NCBI GenBank assembly: GCA_041392305.1
Contig: JAWKMJ010000018.1
Coordinates: 1-64,000 of the forward strand
Length of the DNA stretch: 64,000 nt
Source: JAGQYP01 sp041392305
GTDB lineage: Bacteria > Bacteroidota > Bacteroidia > Flavobacteriales_D > Crocinitomicaceae
Direction of reading: 5' to 3'
Program-made: the position numbers and the translations under genes
Notes under the pieces: model-generated
Told to the model about the DNA's origin: nothing
Database searches by the model: none
Seen by the model: only the letters and a program-made list of their open reading frames with translations
Shown: piece after piece, positions 27,690 through 36,463 of the stretch
Numbering within the stretch: the stretch's first letter is position 1
How the letters are laid out: every line of letters starts with the position of its first letter

Positions 27690-29672
27690 TTATTGATTAA
27701 ATAAGTCACTAATTACTCGATAGGCCTTTTTCTCATTTCCATAGTAATCAATTATACTCCAACTTGGACCTGGCCAACAATCGTTTAACTGCCAAAACAT
27801 GGTCCCCATGCAATGAGGTTGGGCTCCAATATGAGATTGAATAGCAATTTCTAAAGCCTTGGACTGAACATCCTGACTTCGTAACACAAACTCCTCAAAA
27901 GATTTTGGCTTCCCTGAGTATTTTGTAATTTGTTTCGTAATTTCTTCATTGCCTACATAAGACTTTTGTCTGTTTTGCATCACTTTGCTAGTTAGTTTTT
28001 GGTCTTTGGGATCACAGAACCTATTGATTGTTGACATTTCTGGGTAAGACTGAAAGCCATACTCTACCATGAATCTTCCCACATTCGTCCGAAAATTCTC
28101 TATCGGTTCCTTCCCATGCCATACTCCCCAATAATGCATGCTGGAATGATTGAAATTTTCTGGTTTACCCCAATTGCTTAGCGGTGAAGTAGAAACATAA
28201 TCCTCATCAACCAACCAGGCTTTGAGCATTTCGGGAATCAACTCTTTGAAAAGTAGTTGGTATTTATTCCAAAGCTCTGCCGAATCTTTATCCGACCAAC
28301 CATATTTCTCTTGCCATCCCCAGTTTTGCCAGGCTACTTCAATTTCATTATTTCCACACCACAAAGCAATACAAGGATGATTACGCAAACGTCTTACATT
28401 GTCTGCCACCTCATCAATCACTTCGAATTTAAAATCATCATCTATGGGATACATTGAACCTGCAAACATCAAATCCTGCCAAACCATGATTCCTTTTTCA
28501 TCGCAGAGATCATAGAATAAATCCTTTTCATAAACTCCACCTCCCCAAACTCGGAGCATGTTCATATTGGCTTCATCTACTTGAGTCAGTAATTTTTGAT
28601 AGTTTGCGTTTGTTACACTTGGCAAAAACAAATCTTGAGGGATGTAATTCGCCCCTTTTACGAAAACAGGTTTTCCATTCAGTTTAAAATAAAATGAAGT
28701 ACCAATCGAGTCAGGCTCGTTGATCAGCTCAATCTTTCTCACTCCAAATCTGACATTCTTTTCTGTTAAAACTTTACCATTTTCATCTTCCAAGACTAGT
28801 TGTAAACTGTACAAATGAGGCTCTCCCATTCCATTGCACCACCATAATTTTGGATTCTTTATTTCAAATGTGGTTAGAGCTTCATGGACAAAGGGATTGA
28901 CCTCCAAAGTTTGCTCTTGATCTTCAAACTTCAACTTGAAGACCGAATTGTCTGAATTTCTATTCACTTTGGCCTTGACAAAGATAGTCGCCACCGAATC
29001 AGTAATTGAACTGGTAACAATAAAAACATCCTCTATTCGATTGTCAAAAAAATGTATTCGAACATCTCTCCAAATTCCGCAAGTGACAAATCTAGGTCCC
29101 CAATCCCATCCAAAATGATAAGCCGCTTTTCTAACCCATGGACTCCTTTTTTCATTTACAGTTTCACAACCAGCTGGAAGATCGTATTTTCTTTTTGCAT
29201 AATCTGTTGCTCCTTCTTTTATTGGCAGAAATACTACGCGAATTTCATTTTCCCCTACCTTCAATTTTTCCCAAATCCAACTGCTCCATTTTCTGTACAT
29301 ATTGTTGGCTGTAATGACAAGTGAATCATTGATAAAAACCTGCGCATATGTGTCCAGACCATCAAATTCTATAATTGCATGTTTTCTATTTAGCTGATCT
29401 TCTGAAAGGGTGAATATCCTTTTATACTCCCATCTTTTATCTTCTATCCATTTCTGTTTGATTTCATTGTCTGCCCAATACGGATCCTCAATCATGTGAT
29501 TCCGCATTAAATCCAGATGCACTACCCCAGGAACGACAGCTTTTCTCCATCTAAATTCATCCGTTTGCTTAAATTCCCATGAACCATTTAAGGAGAGGGT
29601 GTCTGATTTAGTGCAAAGTGCAAAGTTAAAAGTGAAAAATTGAAAGATTAATATGTAAAAAATCGGTCTCAT
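27690..29672 (-). CDS. GH2 beta-mannosidase, short form
   Basis: This 660-residue secreted enzyme has a signal peptide to about residue 20. The N-terminal jelly roll (28-210) contains PGVVHLDLMRNHMIEDPYWADNE and HFGWDWGPRF, both diagnostic for beta-mannosidases. The catalytic acid/base is Glu443 in ALWCGNNEIEVAW and the nucleophile is Glu537 in FMVEYGFQSYP. The usual mannosidase is about 850 residues; this one ends right after the barrel (FWQLNDCWPGPSWSIIDYYG), lacking the C-terminal beta domains. It would remove beta-1,4-mannose from the N-glycan core. It starts directly after the cutC stop in a four-gene operon. Confidence 0.9.
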   Translation of the reverse strand: MRPIFYILIFQFFTFNFALCTKSDTLSLNGSWEFKQTDEFRWRKAVVPGVVHLDLMRNHMIEDPYWADNEIKQKWIEDKRWEYKRIFTLSEDQLNRKHAIIEFDGLDTYAQVFINDSLVITANNMYRKWSSWIWEKLKVGENEIRVVFLPIKEGATDYAKRKYDLPAGCETVNEKRSPWVRKAAYHFGWDWGPRFVTCGIWRDVRIHFFDNRIEDVFIVTSSITDSVATIFVKAKVNRNSDNSVFKLKFEDQEQTLEVNPFVHEALTTFEIKNPKLWWCNGMGEPHLYSLQLVLEDENGKVLTEKNVRFGVRKIELINEPDSIGTSFYFKLNGKPVFVKGANYIPQDLFLPSVTNANYQKLLTQVDEANMNMLRVWGGGVYEKDLFYDLCDEKGIMVWQDLMFAGSMYPIDDDFKFEVIDEVADNVRRLRNHPCIALWCGNNEIEVAWQNWGWQEKYGWSDKDSAELWNKYQLLFKELIPEMLKAWLVDEDYVSTSPLSNWGKPENFNHSSMHYWGVWHGKEPIENFRTNVGRFMVEYGFQSYPEMSTINRFCDPKDQKLTSKVMQNRQKSYVGNEEITKQITKYSGKPKSFEEFVLRSQDVQSKALEIAIQSHIGAQPHCMGTMFWQLNDCWPGPSWSIIDYYGNEKKAYRVISDLFNQ

Positions 29673-30395
29673 TTAATTTTGCATTTTGAATTTTGAATTT
29701 TGCATTAAAACTTTCAGGATTTTCCCAATCTTTTCCCGATCCGCTCTGGTTTTTGCTCCCATTCCGAGTTCTGTTTTGCCTTCTGAAACATGTGATGTAA
29801 AATGCAATGCATCGATTCCCGTTTCTGCCAATTCAAGTGCGTTTTCAGCATGCACACCGCTTCCTGCCATGATTTGGATTCTTCCCTGAGCCAATTGGAC
29901 CATTTTTTGGATTCTCTCTTTACCTTGAATCGCTTTGGCTTCTCCTCCACTTGTCAGAATTCGATCTACTTTGGCGAAAATCAATTGCTCCAGGGCACTT
30001 TCATAATCGTAAACAAAATCAAAGGCTCTGTGGAAAGTAACCTCTAAACCTTTTCCTTTGGCTAAACGGACAAGCTCTTCTGTTTGTCTTGTATTGATTT
30101 CTCCATGAGAGTTCAAACAGCCAAACACAACACCTTTCACGCCCATATCCGACACACTTTGGATATCCTTTTTAAGAATTTCCAAATCCAAATCTGAATA
30201 AACAAAATCCCCTTCACGATGGCGTATCATGCAATGAATCTCAATGGATGAATGCTCCAAGCAAGCTGCTATTAAACCTAAACTAGGAGTGAGTCCACCC
30301 ACGGATAAAGCTGAACACAACTCCACTCTTTTGGCTCCGAATTCTTGTGCCAAAAAAGTGGTTTCTAAACTATCTGAACAAACTTCTAAGATCAT
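29673..30395 (-). CDS. cutC: CutC family protein
   Basis: This is a 240-residue TIM-barrel protein. I start it at the ATG at 30395 (MILEVCSDSLETTFLAQEFG); the frame extends upstream but only over the hexosaminidase end. Typical CutC parts are AKRVELCSALSVGGLTPSLG, HCMIRHREGDFVYSD and RILTSGGEAKAIQGKE. The name comes from copper homeostasis, but its biochemical role is unsettled. Here it overlaps the GH20 gene by 4 bases and abuts the mannosidase, so a role in glycan breakdown is a reasonable alternative. Confidence 0.9.
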   Translation of the reverse strand: MILEVCSDSLETTFLAQEFGAKRVELCSALSVGGLTPSLGLIAACLEHSSIEIHCMIRHREGDFVYSDLDLEILKKDIQSVSDMGVKGVVFGCLNSHGEINTRQTEELVRLAKGKGLEVTFHRAFDFVYDYESALEQLIFAKVDRILTSGGEAKAIQGKERIQKMVQLAQGRIQIMAGSGVHAENALELAETGIDALHFTSHVSEGKTELGMGAKTRADREKIGKILKVLMQNSKFKMQN

Positions 30396-32815
30396 TTTAC
30401 AATTATTTCGTCTAAAAATAGCCAACAATCCTGGCCCGCTGCTTCGTGCCAATCGGGAACTTTTCCGTAATTTTCAACATGAATTTTAATATACCTAGCC
30501 TTGTTTAGAGTTGATTTATTACTTCGATCATACCAAATCATTTTTTCATTGTTGGACTTTTCTTCTCCAAAATCACTATCCTGGTAAGTATTCCAAGTCA
30601 AATGATCTTCTGAGAGATCAATTTTCATAGATTTTGGTCTGAAAATCCAAGAATTCTGATACTGAAAGAATCTTATAAAAATTCGTTCAAACTCCTTAAT
30701 ACTTCCTAAATCAATCTCAACATCAATAGGTTCTCCCCAAAATCCTTGCCAATTGCCATCTTTAAAATCGATTATTCCAACTCTTCCATCCACCAATGCC
30801 TGTTCACCTGCAGCGGGATACCATCGGCTGAAATTGGAATGATAAGTCACTTTTGCTCCAATTGCTTTATGAAACTCAAAAAACTGTTCTACTTTTTCTC
30901 CATACGGTTTTCCATTCTTCAATACTTTGACAGACAGTTTCCAGTCTTTCACTTCAAATGTGTCTTTTTCTAGTTTTTCAAATTGAGTGAAATCCCCATC
31001 TAATTCCATCTCCTTTTCATCCCAGCGAATTTCGTAAGTTGCATTTGGGATTTCGGATACCATAGTTGCGTAAATCTTTCCTTCTTTTACAAATGTTTGA
31101 ATTTTCGCAGGAGTAGTTTCCAAGCCATACTTCACCTCCAACTTTTCCAGCATGGGATAATGTTCTTGTACCCGATTGTAGAACTCCGCATAATTTCTTT
31201 TTTCAGGTGCAGTCCACAACACTTCCGACATGGCTAATATTCTGGGGAAAACTTTGGAATCTAAATTCGCTTCGTCAGGAATGTGTTCGGACCATAAATT
31301 GCATTCTCCACCTAGAATATTCTTGTGAAATTGCACTTCTAATTCAGACGGAATCGGGTTGAATTCATATACCTTTTTTAGGTCGATAGATTGGAGTCCG
31401 TAGTCAAAATAACAATGACTCGTAGGCGACATCACCACTCCATTTCCATTTTCTGCAGCTTTGATTCCTCCTTCAAAACCTCTCCAACTCTGCACTGTTG
31501 CTGTTGCTGAAAGTCCACCCTCCAAGATTTCATCCCAACCAATCAGTTCACGCCCATTTTTCTGCAAAAATTTCTCAATTCTCTGAATGAAATAGGACTG
31601 CAATTCATGTTCATCTTTTAAGTTTTCACTTTGAATTCGATTTTGACATTTGTCGCAGTGTTCCCAGCGGTATTTAGGCACTTCATCTCCACCAATATGA
31701 ATATATTTTGAAGGAAAAAGCTCCATGACTTCTGTCAATACATTCTCCAAAAACTCAAAAGTGGATTCATTTCCGGCGCAATAGATTTCTTTGAAAACAC
31801 CCCAGTCATTCACTACTTCAACCTGTTCCCCGGTACAAGAAAGCCAAGGATAGGAAGCAATGGCGGCTTGAGAATGACCAGGAAGTTCGATTTCAGGAAT
31901 TACTGTGATCCCTCTTTCCATCGCATAGGCAACAATTTCATGAATTTGTTTTTTGGTATAATAACCTCCATATTTTGTTCCGTCTTTTTCCGTTCTCCAG
32001 GCTCCTACTTTTGTCAGATTTGGATATTTATCGATTTCAATCCGCCAACCCTGGTCTTCCGTCAAATGCCAATGCAGAACATTCATTTTGTAAAGCGCCA
32101 TCAGATCCAAATATTTCTTAACCGTTTCAACCGAAAAGAAATGTCTTGCACAATCCAACAACATCCCTCGGTGACTAAATTTAGGGTGATCGTCAATGAT
32201 CATGGGTTGCAAAGAAATCCACTGCTTTGTCTGAATTAGATTAGTTGAATCTAAAGGAGAACCAATCGATTTTTTAGCTCGCTTAAAATTGTAGATATCT
32301 TGCTGTACCGGAGCAAATTTGAAATAATCATTTTCAACACCAATAAGCTGAATCAAGGTGTTCATTCCTCTTTTCAATCCAATTTCTCCTCCATCAATGG
32401 AGATAACTTCTTCTGACACTTCCAATTGATAAAATTCAGAATCACCCGTTTTGGAATCTTCGAAAAGCATGATGCGAGGAGACTGCAAATCATAATATTT
32501 GTAAGGGCTTTCATGTTCCAAATAAGTTTCAAATTCACCCAAAACAAGAGCATAGCTATCTCCGAAATATTTCTCAAAAAGAAATTTCAAATACTCAGCA
32601 TTCCCTTTCTTATTAGGCTGATGATAAACAAAAATGGTATCCCGAAGTGAGAATTCCTTTCCTGACTTAAAAAGAGGATTGACCTGAGGAATGAGGTCAA
32701 AAACTGGATTTTTTTGAGCAGAAAGGTTTAATGAAACAAACAGAAATAGAGCTGTTACACGGAGATGCACGGGGAAACACGGCGATACACGGAGAAAATT
32801 TATGATTCTAAACAT
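30392..32815 (-). CDS. GH20 beta-N-acetylhexosaminidase
   Basis: This 807-residue secreted enzyme has a GH20b-like domain (about 35-205), then the GH20 barrel with RGMLLDCARHFFSVE, NVLHWHLTEDQGWRIEI and the catalytic pair Asp377-Glu378 in HIGGDEVPKYRWEHC. After an Ig-like part, residues about 690-807 look like a discoidin (F5/8 type C) domain. It cleaves terminal beta-GlcNAc. The ATG at 32815 starts inside a degenerate intergenic repeat; a GTG at 32770 would give a cleaner signal peptide (HLRVTALFLFVSLNLSAQ). Second gene of the glycosylasparaginase operon. Confidence 0.93.
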   Translation of the reverse strand: MFRIINFLRVSPCFPVHLRVTALFLFVSLNLSAQKNPVFDLIPQVNPLFKSGKEFSLRDTIFVYHQPNKKGNAEYLKFLFEKYFGDSYALVLGEFETYLEHESPYKYYDLQSPRIMLFEDSKTGDSEFYQLEVSEEVISIDGGEIGLKRGMNTLIQLIGVENDYFKFAPVQQDIYNFKRAKKSIGSPLDSTNLIQTKQWISLQPMIIDDHPKFSHRGMLLDCARHFFSVETVKKYLDLMALYKMNVLHWHLTEDQGWRIEIDKYPNLTKVGAWRTEKDGTKYGGYYTKKQIHEIVAYAMERGITVIPEIELPGHSQAAIASYPWLSCTGEQVEVVNDWGVFKEIYCAGNESTFEFLENVLTEVMELFPSKYIHIGGDEVPKYRWEHCDKCQNRIQSENLKDEHELQSYFIQRIEKFLQKNGRELIGWDEILEGGLSATATVQSWRGFEGGIKAAENGNGVVMSPTSHCYFDYGLQSIDLKKVYEFNPIPSELEVQFHKNILGGECNLWSEHIPDEANLDSKVFPRILAMSEVLWTAPEKRNYAEFYNRVQEHYPMLEKLEVKYGLETTPAKIQTFVKEGKIYATMVSEIPNATYEIRWDEKEMELDGDFTQFEKLEKDTFEVKDWKLSVKVLKNGKPYGEKVEQFFEFHKAIGAKVTYHSNFSRWYPAAGEQALVDGRVGIIDFKDGNWQGFWGEPIDVEIDLGSIKEFERIFIRFFQYQNSWIFRPKSMKIDLSEDHLTWNTYQDSDFGEEKSNNEKMIWYDRSNKSTLNKARYIKIHVENYGKVPDWHEAAGQDCWLFLDEIIVK
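32754..32794. repeat. Dispersed TTACACG repeat, copy 1
   Basis: The pattern TTACACGGAGATGCACG continues as a roughly 10-base periodic series and is shared with 56124-56165 (TTACACGAAGATGCACG). This copy lies within the 5' end of the GH20 gene and codes for the first residues of its signal peptide if the ATG at 32815 is used. Confidence 0.55.
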
Positions 32816-32819
32816 ACAA

Positions 32820-32867
32820 CTCGAAAAACTCTACATTCGAATAATTCTACACTCGAAAAACTCAACA
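32820..32867. repeat. Three 16-base imperfect tandem repeats
   Basis: Units CTCGAAAAACTCTACA, TTCGAATAATTCTACA and CTCGAAAAACTCAACA sit between the glycosylasparaginase stop and the GH20 start. On the minus strand they read GAGTGTAGAA-like words also seen at 5551 and 59196. Confidence 0.6.
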
Positions 32868-32873
32868 CTCAAA

Positions 32874-33878
32874 TCACCATTTACGATTAAACTGAGCATC
32901 AATCAATTCATGGTTTTCATTCGTCGTTTTCGCATAATTGAATCCATTATAAACTGAAGCCGCACCCACTGCTCCATTTTTGTCTAAAGCTAAAAATCCA
33001 ACTTGAAGTCCCTTAAGATCTTTATGTTTTCGAATAATTCTGTTGACAGCCTCTTCACATGCCTCCTGAGGGGTTTTTCCTGCACGCATCAACTCTACAA
33101 TGGTGTGCGAACCAGCAATACGTACTACTGCTTCTCCCAGACCCGTTGCACATGCTGCTCCCACTTCATTATCCACAAACAAACCAGCACCAATAATGGG
33201 CGAATCACCTACTCTTCCATGCAATTTATAGGCCCAACCACTTGTTGTGCAAGATCCAGATAAATTACCCTGAGTATCCAGTGCCAACATGCCAATAGTA
33301 TCGTGATTTTCATGATTAATTTCTGGTTTTTTCTGATCTTCCGATTCTTTCCATTCCTGCCAAGCTTTCTTCGCTTCTGGAGTGAGCAAATTTTTATGTG
33401 GAAATCCTTTTTCTAGGGCAAAATCATAGGCTCCTTTTCCAACCAACATCACGTGGGGTGTATCCTCCATCACTTTTCTGGCTACTGATATTGGGTGTTC
33501 GATATCGGTCAAACAAGCTACTGCACCACACTCATTTTCGTGATTCATGATACAAGCATCCAAAGTCACAATCCCATCTCGATCTGGCAATCCGCCTAAA
33601 CCTACACTCCTATTGTTGGGATCTGATTCCGTTACCATCACCCCTTTTTCGACTGCGTCCAGGGCCGTTCCATTTGATTTTAAAACCTCCCATGCTGCTT
33701 TATTGGCATCCATTCCATGGTTCCATGTAGAAATAACTATGGGTTTCATTGACTTCGTATCTGTAATGATCTTTGAATCTGATTGTTCACTGTTGATTTC
33801 GCATCTAGCTGTAGATTGAATAGCCATGATTCCCCCTACTCCTAATACACTCTGTTTGATAAATTTCCTTCTCGACAT
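32874..33878 (-). CDS. N4-(beta-N-acetylglucosaminyl)-L-asparaginase (glycosylasparaginase)
   Basis: This 334-residue Ntn-hydrolase starts at the ATG at 33878. That gives a twin-arginine signal (SRRKFIKQSVLGVGG); the frame upstream to 33962 is not needed. The self-cleavage site is His192-Asp193-Thr194 in ENHDTIGMLALD, with Thr194 becoming the nucleophile. Further family parts are GRVGDSPIIGAG and GLGEAVVR. The enzyme hydrolyses the GlcNAc-Asn link of N-glycoproteins; the best studied bacterial example is from Elizabethkingia meningoseptica. First gene of the four-gene operon with GH20, cutC and GH2. Confidence 0.93.
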   Translation of the reverse strand: MSRRKFIKQSVLGVGGIMAIQSTARCEINSEQSDSKIITDTKSMKPIVISTWNHGMDANKAAWEVLKSNGTALDAVEKGVMVTESDPNNRSVGLGGLPDRDGIVTLDACIMNHENECGAVACLTDIEHPISVARKVMEDTPHVMLVGKGAYDFALEKGFPHKNLLTPEAKKAWQEWKESEDQKKPEINHENHDTIGMLALDTQGNLSGSCTTSGWAYKLHGRVGDSPIIGAGLFVDNEVGAACATGLGEAVVRIAGSHTIVELMRAGKTPQEACEEAVNRIIRKHKDLKGLQVGFLALDKNGAVGAASVYNGFNYAKTTNENHELIDAQFNRKW

Positions 33879-33992
33879 GGTTTTAAATTTCAGATAAGAT
33901 AAAAAAAATGATCCAGTTGAGTGCTTTTGATTACTTTCATTATAGGAAACCCAACCAGACACGAAGTTTAGACGTTAAGTTATATAAAGAGG

Positions 33993-34025
33993 TTGACCTA
34001 AAGTCAGACAGATAGTTAGATTTTG
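33993..34025 (+). promoter_or_regulatory. Putative sigma-A promoter TTG-N21-TAGATTTTG
   Basis: A TTG at 33993 is followed after 21 bases by TAGATTTTG (34017-34025), close to the Bacteroidota consensus with one extra T. It would start a transcript near 34030 that meets the hairpin at 34061-34089 before the M23 gene. Confidence 0.4.
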
Positions 34026-34060
34026 TTCTCTTTCATTCTACCTCGTGTTATGAAAAACGG

Positions 34061-34089
34061 AAAACCATTCGATAAACGGGTGGTTTTTT
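34061..34089 (+). terminator. Hairpin with T run in front of the M23 gene (attenuator or small RNA end)
   Basis: An 11-bp stem AAAACCATTCG/CGGGTGGTTTT with two G-T pairs and an ATAAA loop is followed by more T. It lies 31 bases before the M23 peptidase start and downstream of a promoter-like sequence, with no gene between. A second -7-like box TAATTTTG follows at 34108-34115. Confidence 0.55.
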
Positions 34090-34119
34090 CGTTTGTAAAA
34101 AGGTTCTTAATTTTGAATC

Positions 34120-34791
34120 ATGTTATCAGCGCAAAATTCAAATTTCAGGAAGTCGCTTATTCATGTAATTGACTCCAAATATTCTAAATCCGATTTTATG
34201 CCTTTAGATTTATCTGTAAATAATAAGGCTCTTTCACAACTCAACATGGAATCTTCTCATGAACTTCAAACTTATATTCAGAGTTTACTGAAAAAACATA
34301 ACAAAAAAGTAGCTATAGGAGGCTACTTGGAAGAAAGAAACCTTTATCAAAGAAGCACACATTTTAATTCAGGGCAAAAAGAAGCGAGAAACATACATTT
34401 AGGTGTTGACCTCTGGGTGGATGCCGGCACAGCAGTATTAGCTGCGTTTGAAGGCAAAGTACACAGCTTCAACTACAACAACAATTATGGCGATTATGGT
34501 CCTACGATTCTTCTCGAGCATCAATTGGATGAACAGCATTTTCACACCCTTTATGGACATCTCAGTCTCGAATCATTGAATCATTTAGAAATAGGTCAAA
34601 TTATTGGACAAGAAGACCGCATAGGCTGGATTGGGAATACCGAGGTCAATGGCGATTATCCTCCACATTTGCATTTTCAATTGATTTGGGATTTACAAGG
34701 AATGGAAGGCGACTATCCTGGAGTTTGTACCAAAAGTGAATTGGAATTTTATAAGATGAATTGCCCGGATCCGATGAAAATATTGGTATAA
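34120..34791 (+). CDS. M23-family metallopeptidase
   Basis: This 223-residue protein has a LytM/M23 domain: HLGVDLWVDAGTAVLAAFEGKV (His93 and Asp97, zinc ligands), YGHLSLES (His147) and PPHLHFQLIW (His183, His185). There is no signal peptide, unlike cell-wall endopeptidases. The C-terminus GDYPGVCTKSE...NCPDPMKIL matches a group also found fused to aminotransferases. The peptidoglycan role is therefore uncertain; a cytoplasmic or differently exported enzyme is possible. Confidence 0.82.
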   Translation: MLSAQNSNFRKSLIHVIDSKYSKSDFMPLDLSVNNKALSQLNMESSHELQTYIQSLLKKHNKKVAIGGYLEERNLYQRSTHFNSGQKEARNIHLGVDLWVDAGTAVLAAFEGKVHSFNYNNNYGDYGPTILLEHQLDEQHFHTLYGHLSLESLNHLEIGQIIGQEDRIGWIGNTEVNGDYPPHLHFQLIWDLQGMEGDYPGVCTKSELEFYKMNCPDPMKILV

Positions 34792-34813
34792 AAAAAGGGC
34801 CCAACTGAGCCCT
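34792..34813 (-). terminator. Terminator of lpdA
   Basis: Read on the minus strand, AGGGC and GCCCT form a 5-bp stem (more with neighbouring bases) followed by seven T. It lies between the convergent M23 and lpdA genes. Confidence 0.6.
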
Positions 34814-34842
34814 CTACTATTTTCCAAAATTCAAAAATTCAT

Positions 34843-34896
34843 TACGAATTATCTCCCTATCGCTCGGTTACGAATTCCGAATTTCGAATTACAAAT
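34843..34896. repeat. Heptamer repeat TACGAAT-type at the lpdA 3' end
   Basis: Units TACGAAT, TCCGAAT, TTCGAAT and TACAAAT run at 34869-34896 in a strict 7-base period, and one more TACGAAT is at 34843-34849. The lpdA stop codon is inside the array. The same heptamer forms the array at 59211-59301. Confidence 0.6.
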
Positions 34897-36280
34897 GAAT
34901 CACCTCATCATAAGCAGCTGCTGCAGCTTCCATAACTGCTTCAGACATGGTTGGGTGAGGATGAACTGTTTTGATCAATTCATGACCCGTAGTTTCCAAT
35001 TTTCTTACTGCAACGATTTCAGCAATCATTTCAGTTACATTGAAACCAATCATGTGTCCACCTAATAATTCACCATATTTTGCATCAAAGATCAACTTTA
35101 CAAATCCATCAGGAGCTCCGGCTGCTTTTGCTTTTCCAGATGCTGAGAATGGGAATTTACCTACTTTGATTTCGTATCCAGCTTCTTTAGCAGCTTTTTC
35201 GGTCATACCCACTGAAGCTACTTCTGGCGAACAATAAGTACATCCAGGAATATTTCCATAATCCAATGGTTGTACATGCATACCAGCAATTTTCTCAACA
35301 CAAATGATTCCCTCTGCAGATGCTACGTGAGCCAAAGCCTGACCCGGAACAACATCTCCAATAGCATAAAATCCTGGAATATTGGTTTCATAGTAATCAT
35401 TTACCATGATTCTTCCTTTATCCGTTGCAATACCAACTTCTTCCAAACCGATTCCTTCAATATTTGGTGTGATACCTACGGCTGAAAGAAGGATATCTGC
35501 TTCAAGAACTTCTTCTCCTTTTTTCGTTTTCACCTTGGCCTTCACCCCTTTTCCTGAAGTATCTACAGACTCCACAGAAGCGTTGGTCATGATATTAATT
35601 CCTTTCTTCTTGAAAGATCTTTCCAATTGTTTTGAAACTTCTTCGTCCTCAACCGGAACAATGTTTGGCATGTATTCTACGATTATTACTTCCGTTCCCA
35701 TGGTTGCATAGAAATAAGCAAATTCCACTCCGATGGCACCAGAACCAACAACGATCATTTTCTTTGGCATGGATGGTAAAGTCATTGCTTCTCTGTATCC
35801 AATTACCTTTTTTCCATCTTGAGGAAGGTTTGGCAACTCTCTAGATCTTGCTCCTGTTGCAATGATCACTCCTTTTGTGGCTGAAATCTCAGATGTTTTT
35901 CCGCTTGCATCTTTTACTTCAACTTTCTTTCCTGCTTTAACTTTTGCAGTACCTTGAATGACCTCAATTTTATTTTTCTTCATCAAGAACTGAATCCCGT
36001 TACTCATTTGTCCGGCAACGTCTCTGGATCTTTTTACAACAGCTCCAAAATCAGCTTCTCCACCTTTCACCTTGATTCCATAATCTTCTGAATGATTCAA
36101 GTATTCAAATACGTTTGCAGATTTCAAAAGCGCTTTGGTTGGGATACATCCCCAGTTCAAACAAACTCCTCCTAATTCTGCTTTCTCAACGATTGCCGTT
36201 TTGAATCCTAACTGTGAAGCTCTGATGGCAGTTACATATCCTCCAGGACCACTACCAATAACTATAATATCGTAACTCAT
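34889..36280 (-). CDS. lpdA: Dihydrolipoyl dehydrogenase (E3)
   Basis: This is a 463-residue FAD-dependent disulfide oxidoreductase. The FAD motif is VIGSGPGGYVTAIRASQLG, the redox-active disulfide is in GGVCLNWGCIPTKALL, the NAD-binding part is VVGSGAIGVEFAYFYATMG, and the C-terminal HPHPTMSEAVMEA holds the catalytic His-Glu pair. It reoxidises lipoamide in 2-oxo acid dehydrogenase complexes and the glycine cleavage system. Single-gene unit; the stop lies inside a heptamer repeat. Confidence 0.96.
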   Translation of the reverse strand: MSYDIIVIGSGPGGYVTAIRASQLGFKTAIVEKAELGGVCLNWGCIPTKALLKSANVFEYLNHSEDYGIKVKGGEADFGAVVKRSRDVAGQMSNGIQFLMKKNKIEVIQGTAKVKAGKKVEVKDASGKTSEISATKGVIIATGARSRELPNLPQDGKKVIGYREAMTLPSMPKKMIVVGSGAIGVEFAYFYATMGTEVIIVEYMPNIVPVEDEEVSKQLERSFKKKGINIMTNASVESVDTSGKGVKAKVKTKKGEEVLEADILLSAVGITPNIEGIGLEEVGIATDKGRIMVNDYYETNIPGFYAIGDVVPGQALAHVASAEGIICVEKIAGMHVQPLDYGNIPGCTYCSPEVASVGMTEKAAKEAGYEIKVGKFPFSASGKAKAAGAPDGFVKLIFDAKYGELLGGHMIGFNVTEMIAEIVAVRKLETTGHELIKTVHPHPTMSEAVMEAAAAAYDEVIHL

Positions 36281-36463
36281 ATCTTGATTTTAAAAAAATT
36301 TCGAGCAACGAAAATAATGATTTTGGGATGAAATAGCGAAAAGTTATTTTAAATATGAATGAAAGTCGCTTCAAAATCTCAAATTGATTTTTGAAAATTT
36401 ATTCACAACCTAACATCTAATCGAAAAAATCCTCTTAAAATTGACCCACTAAAACAACTGACA

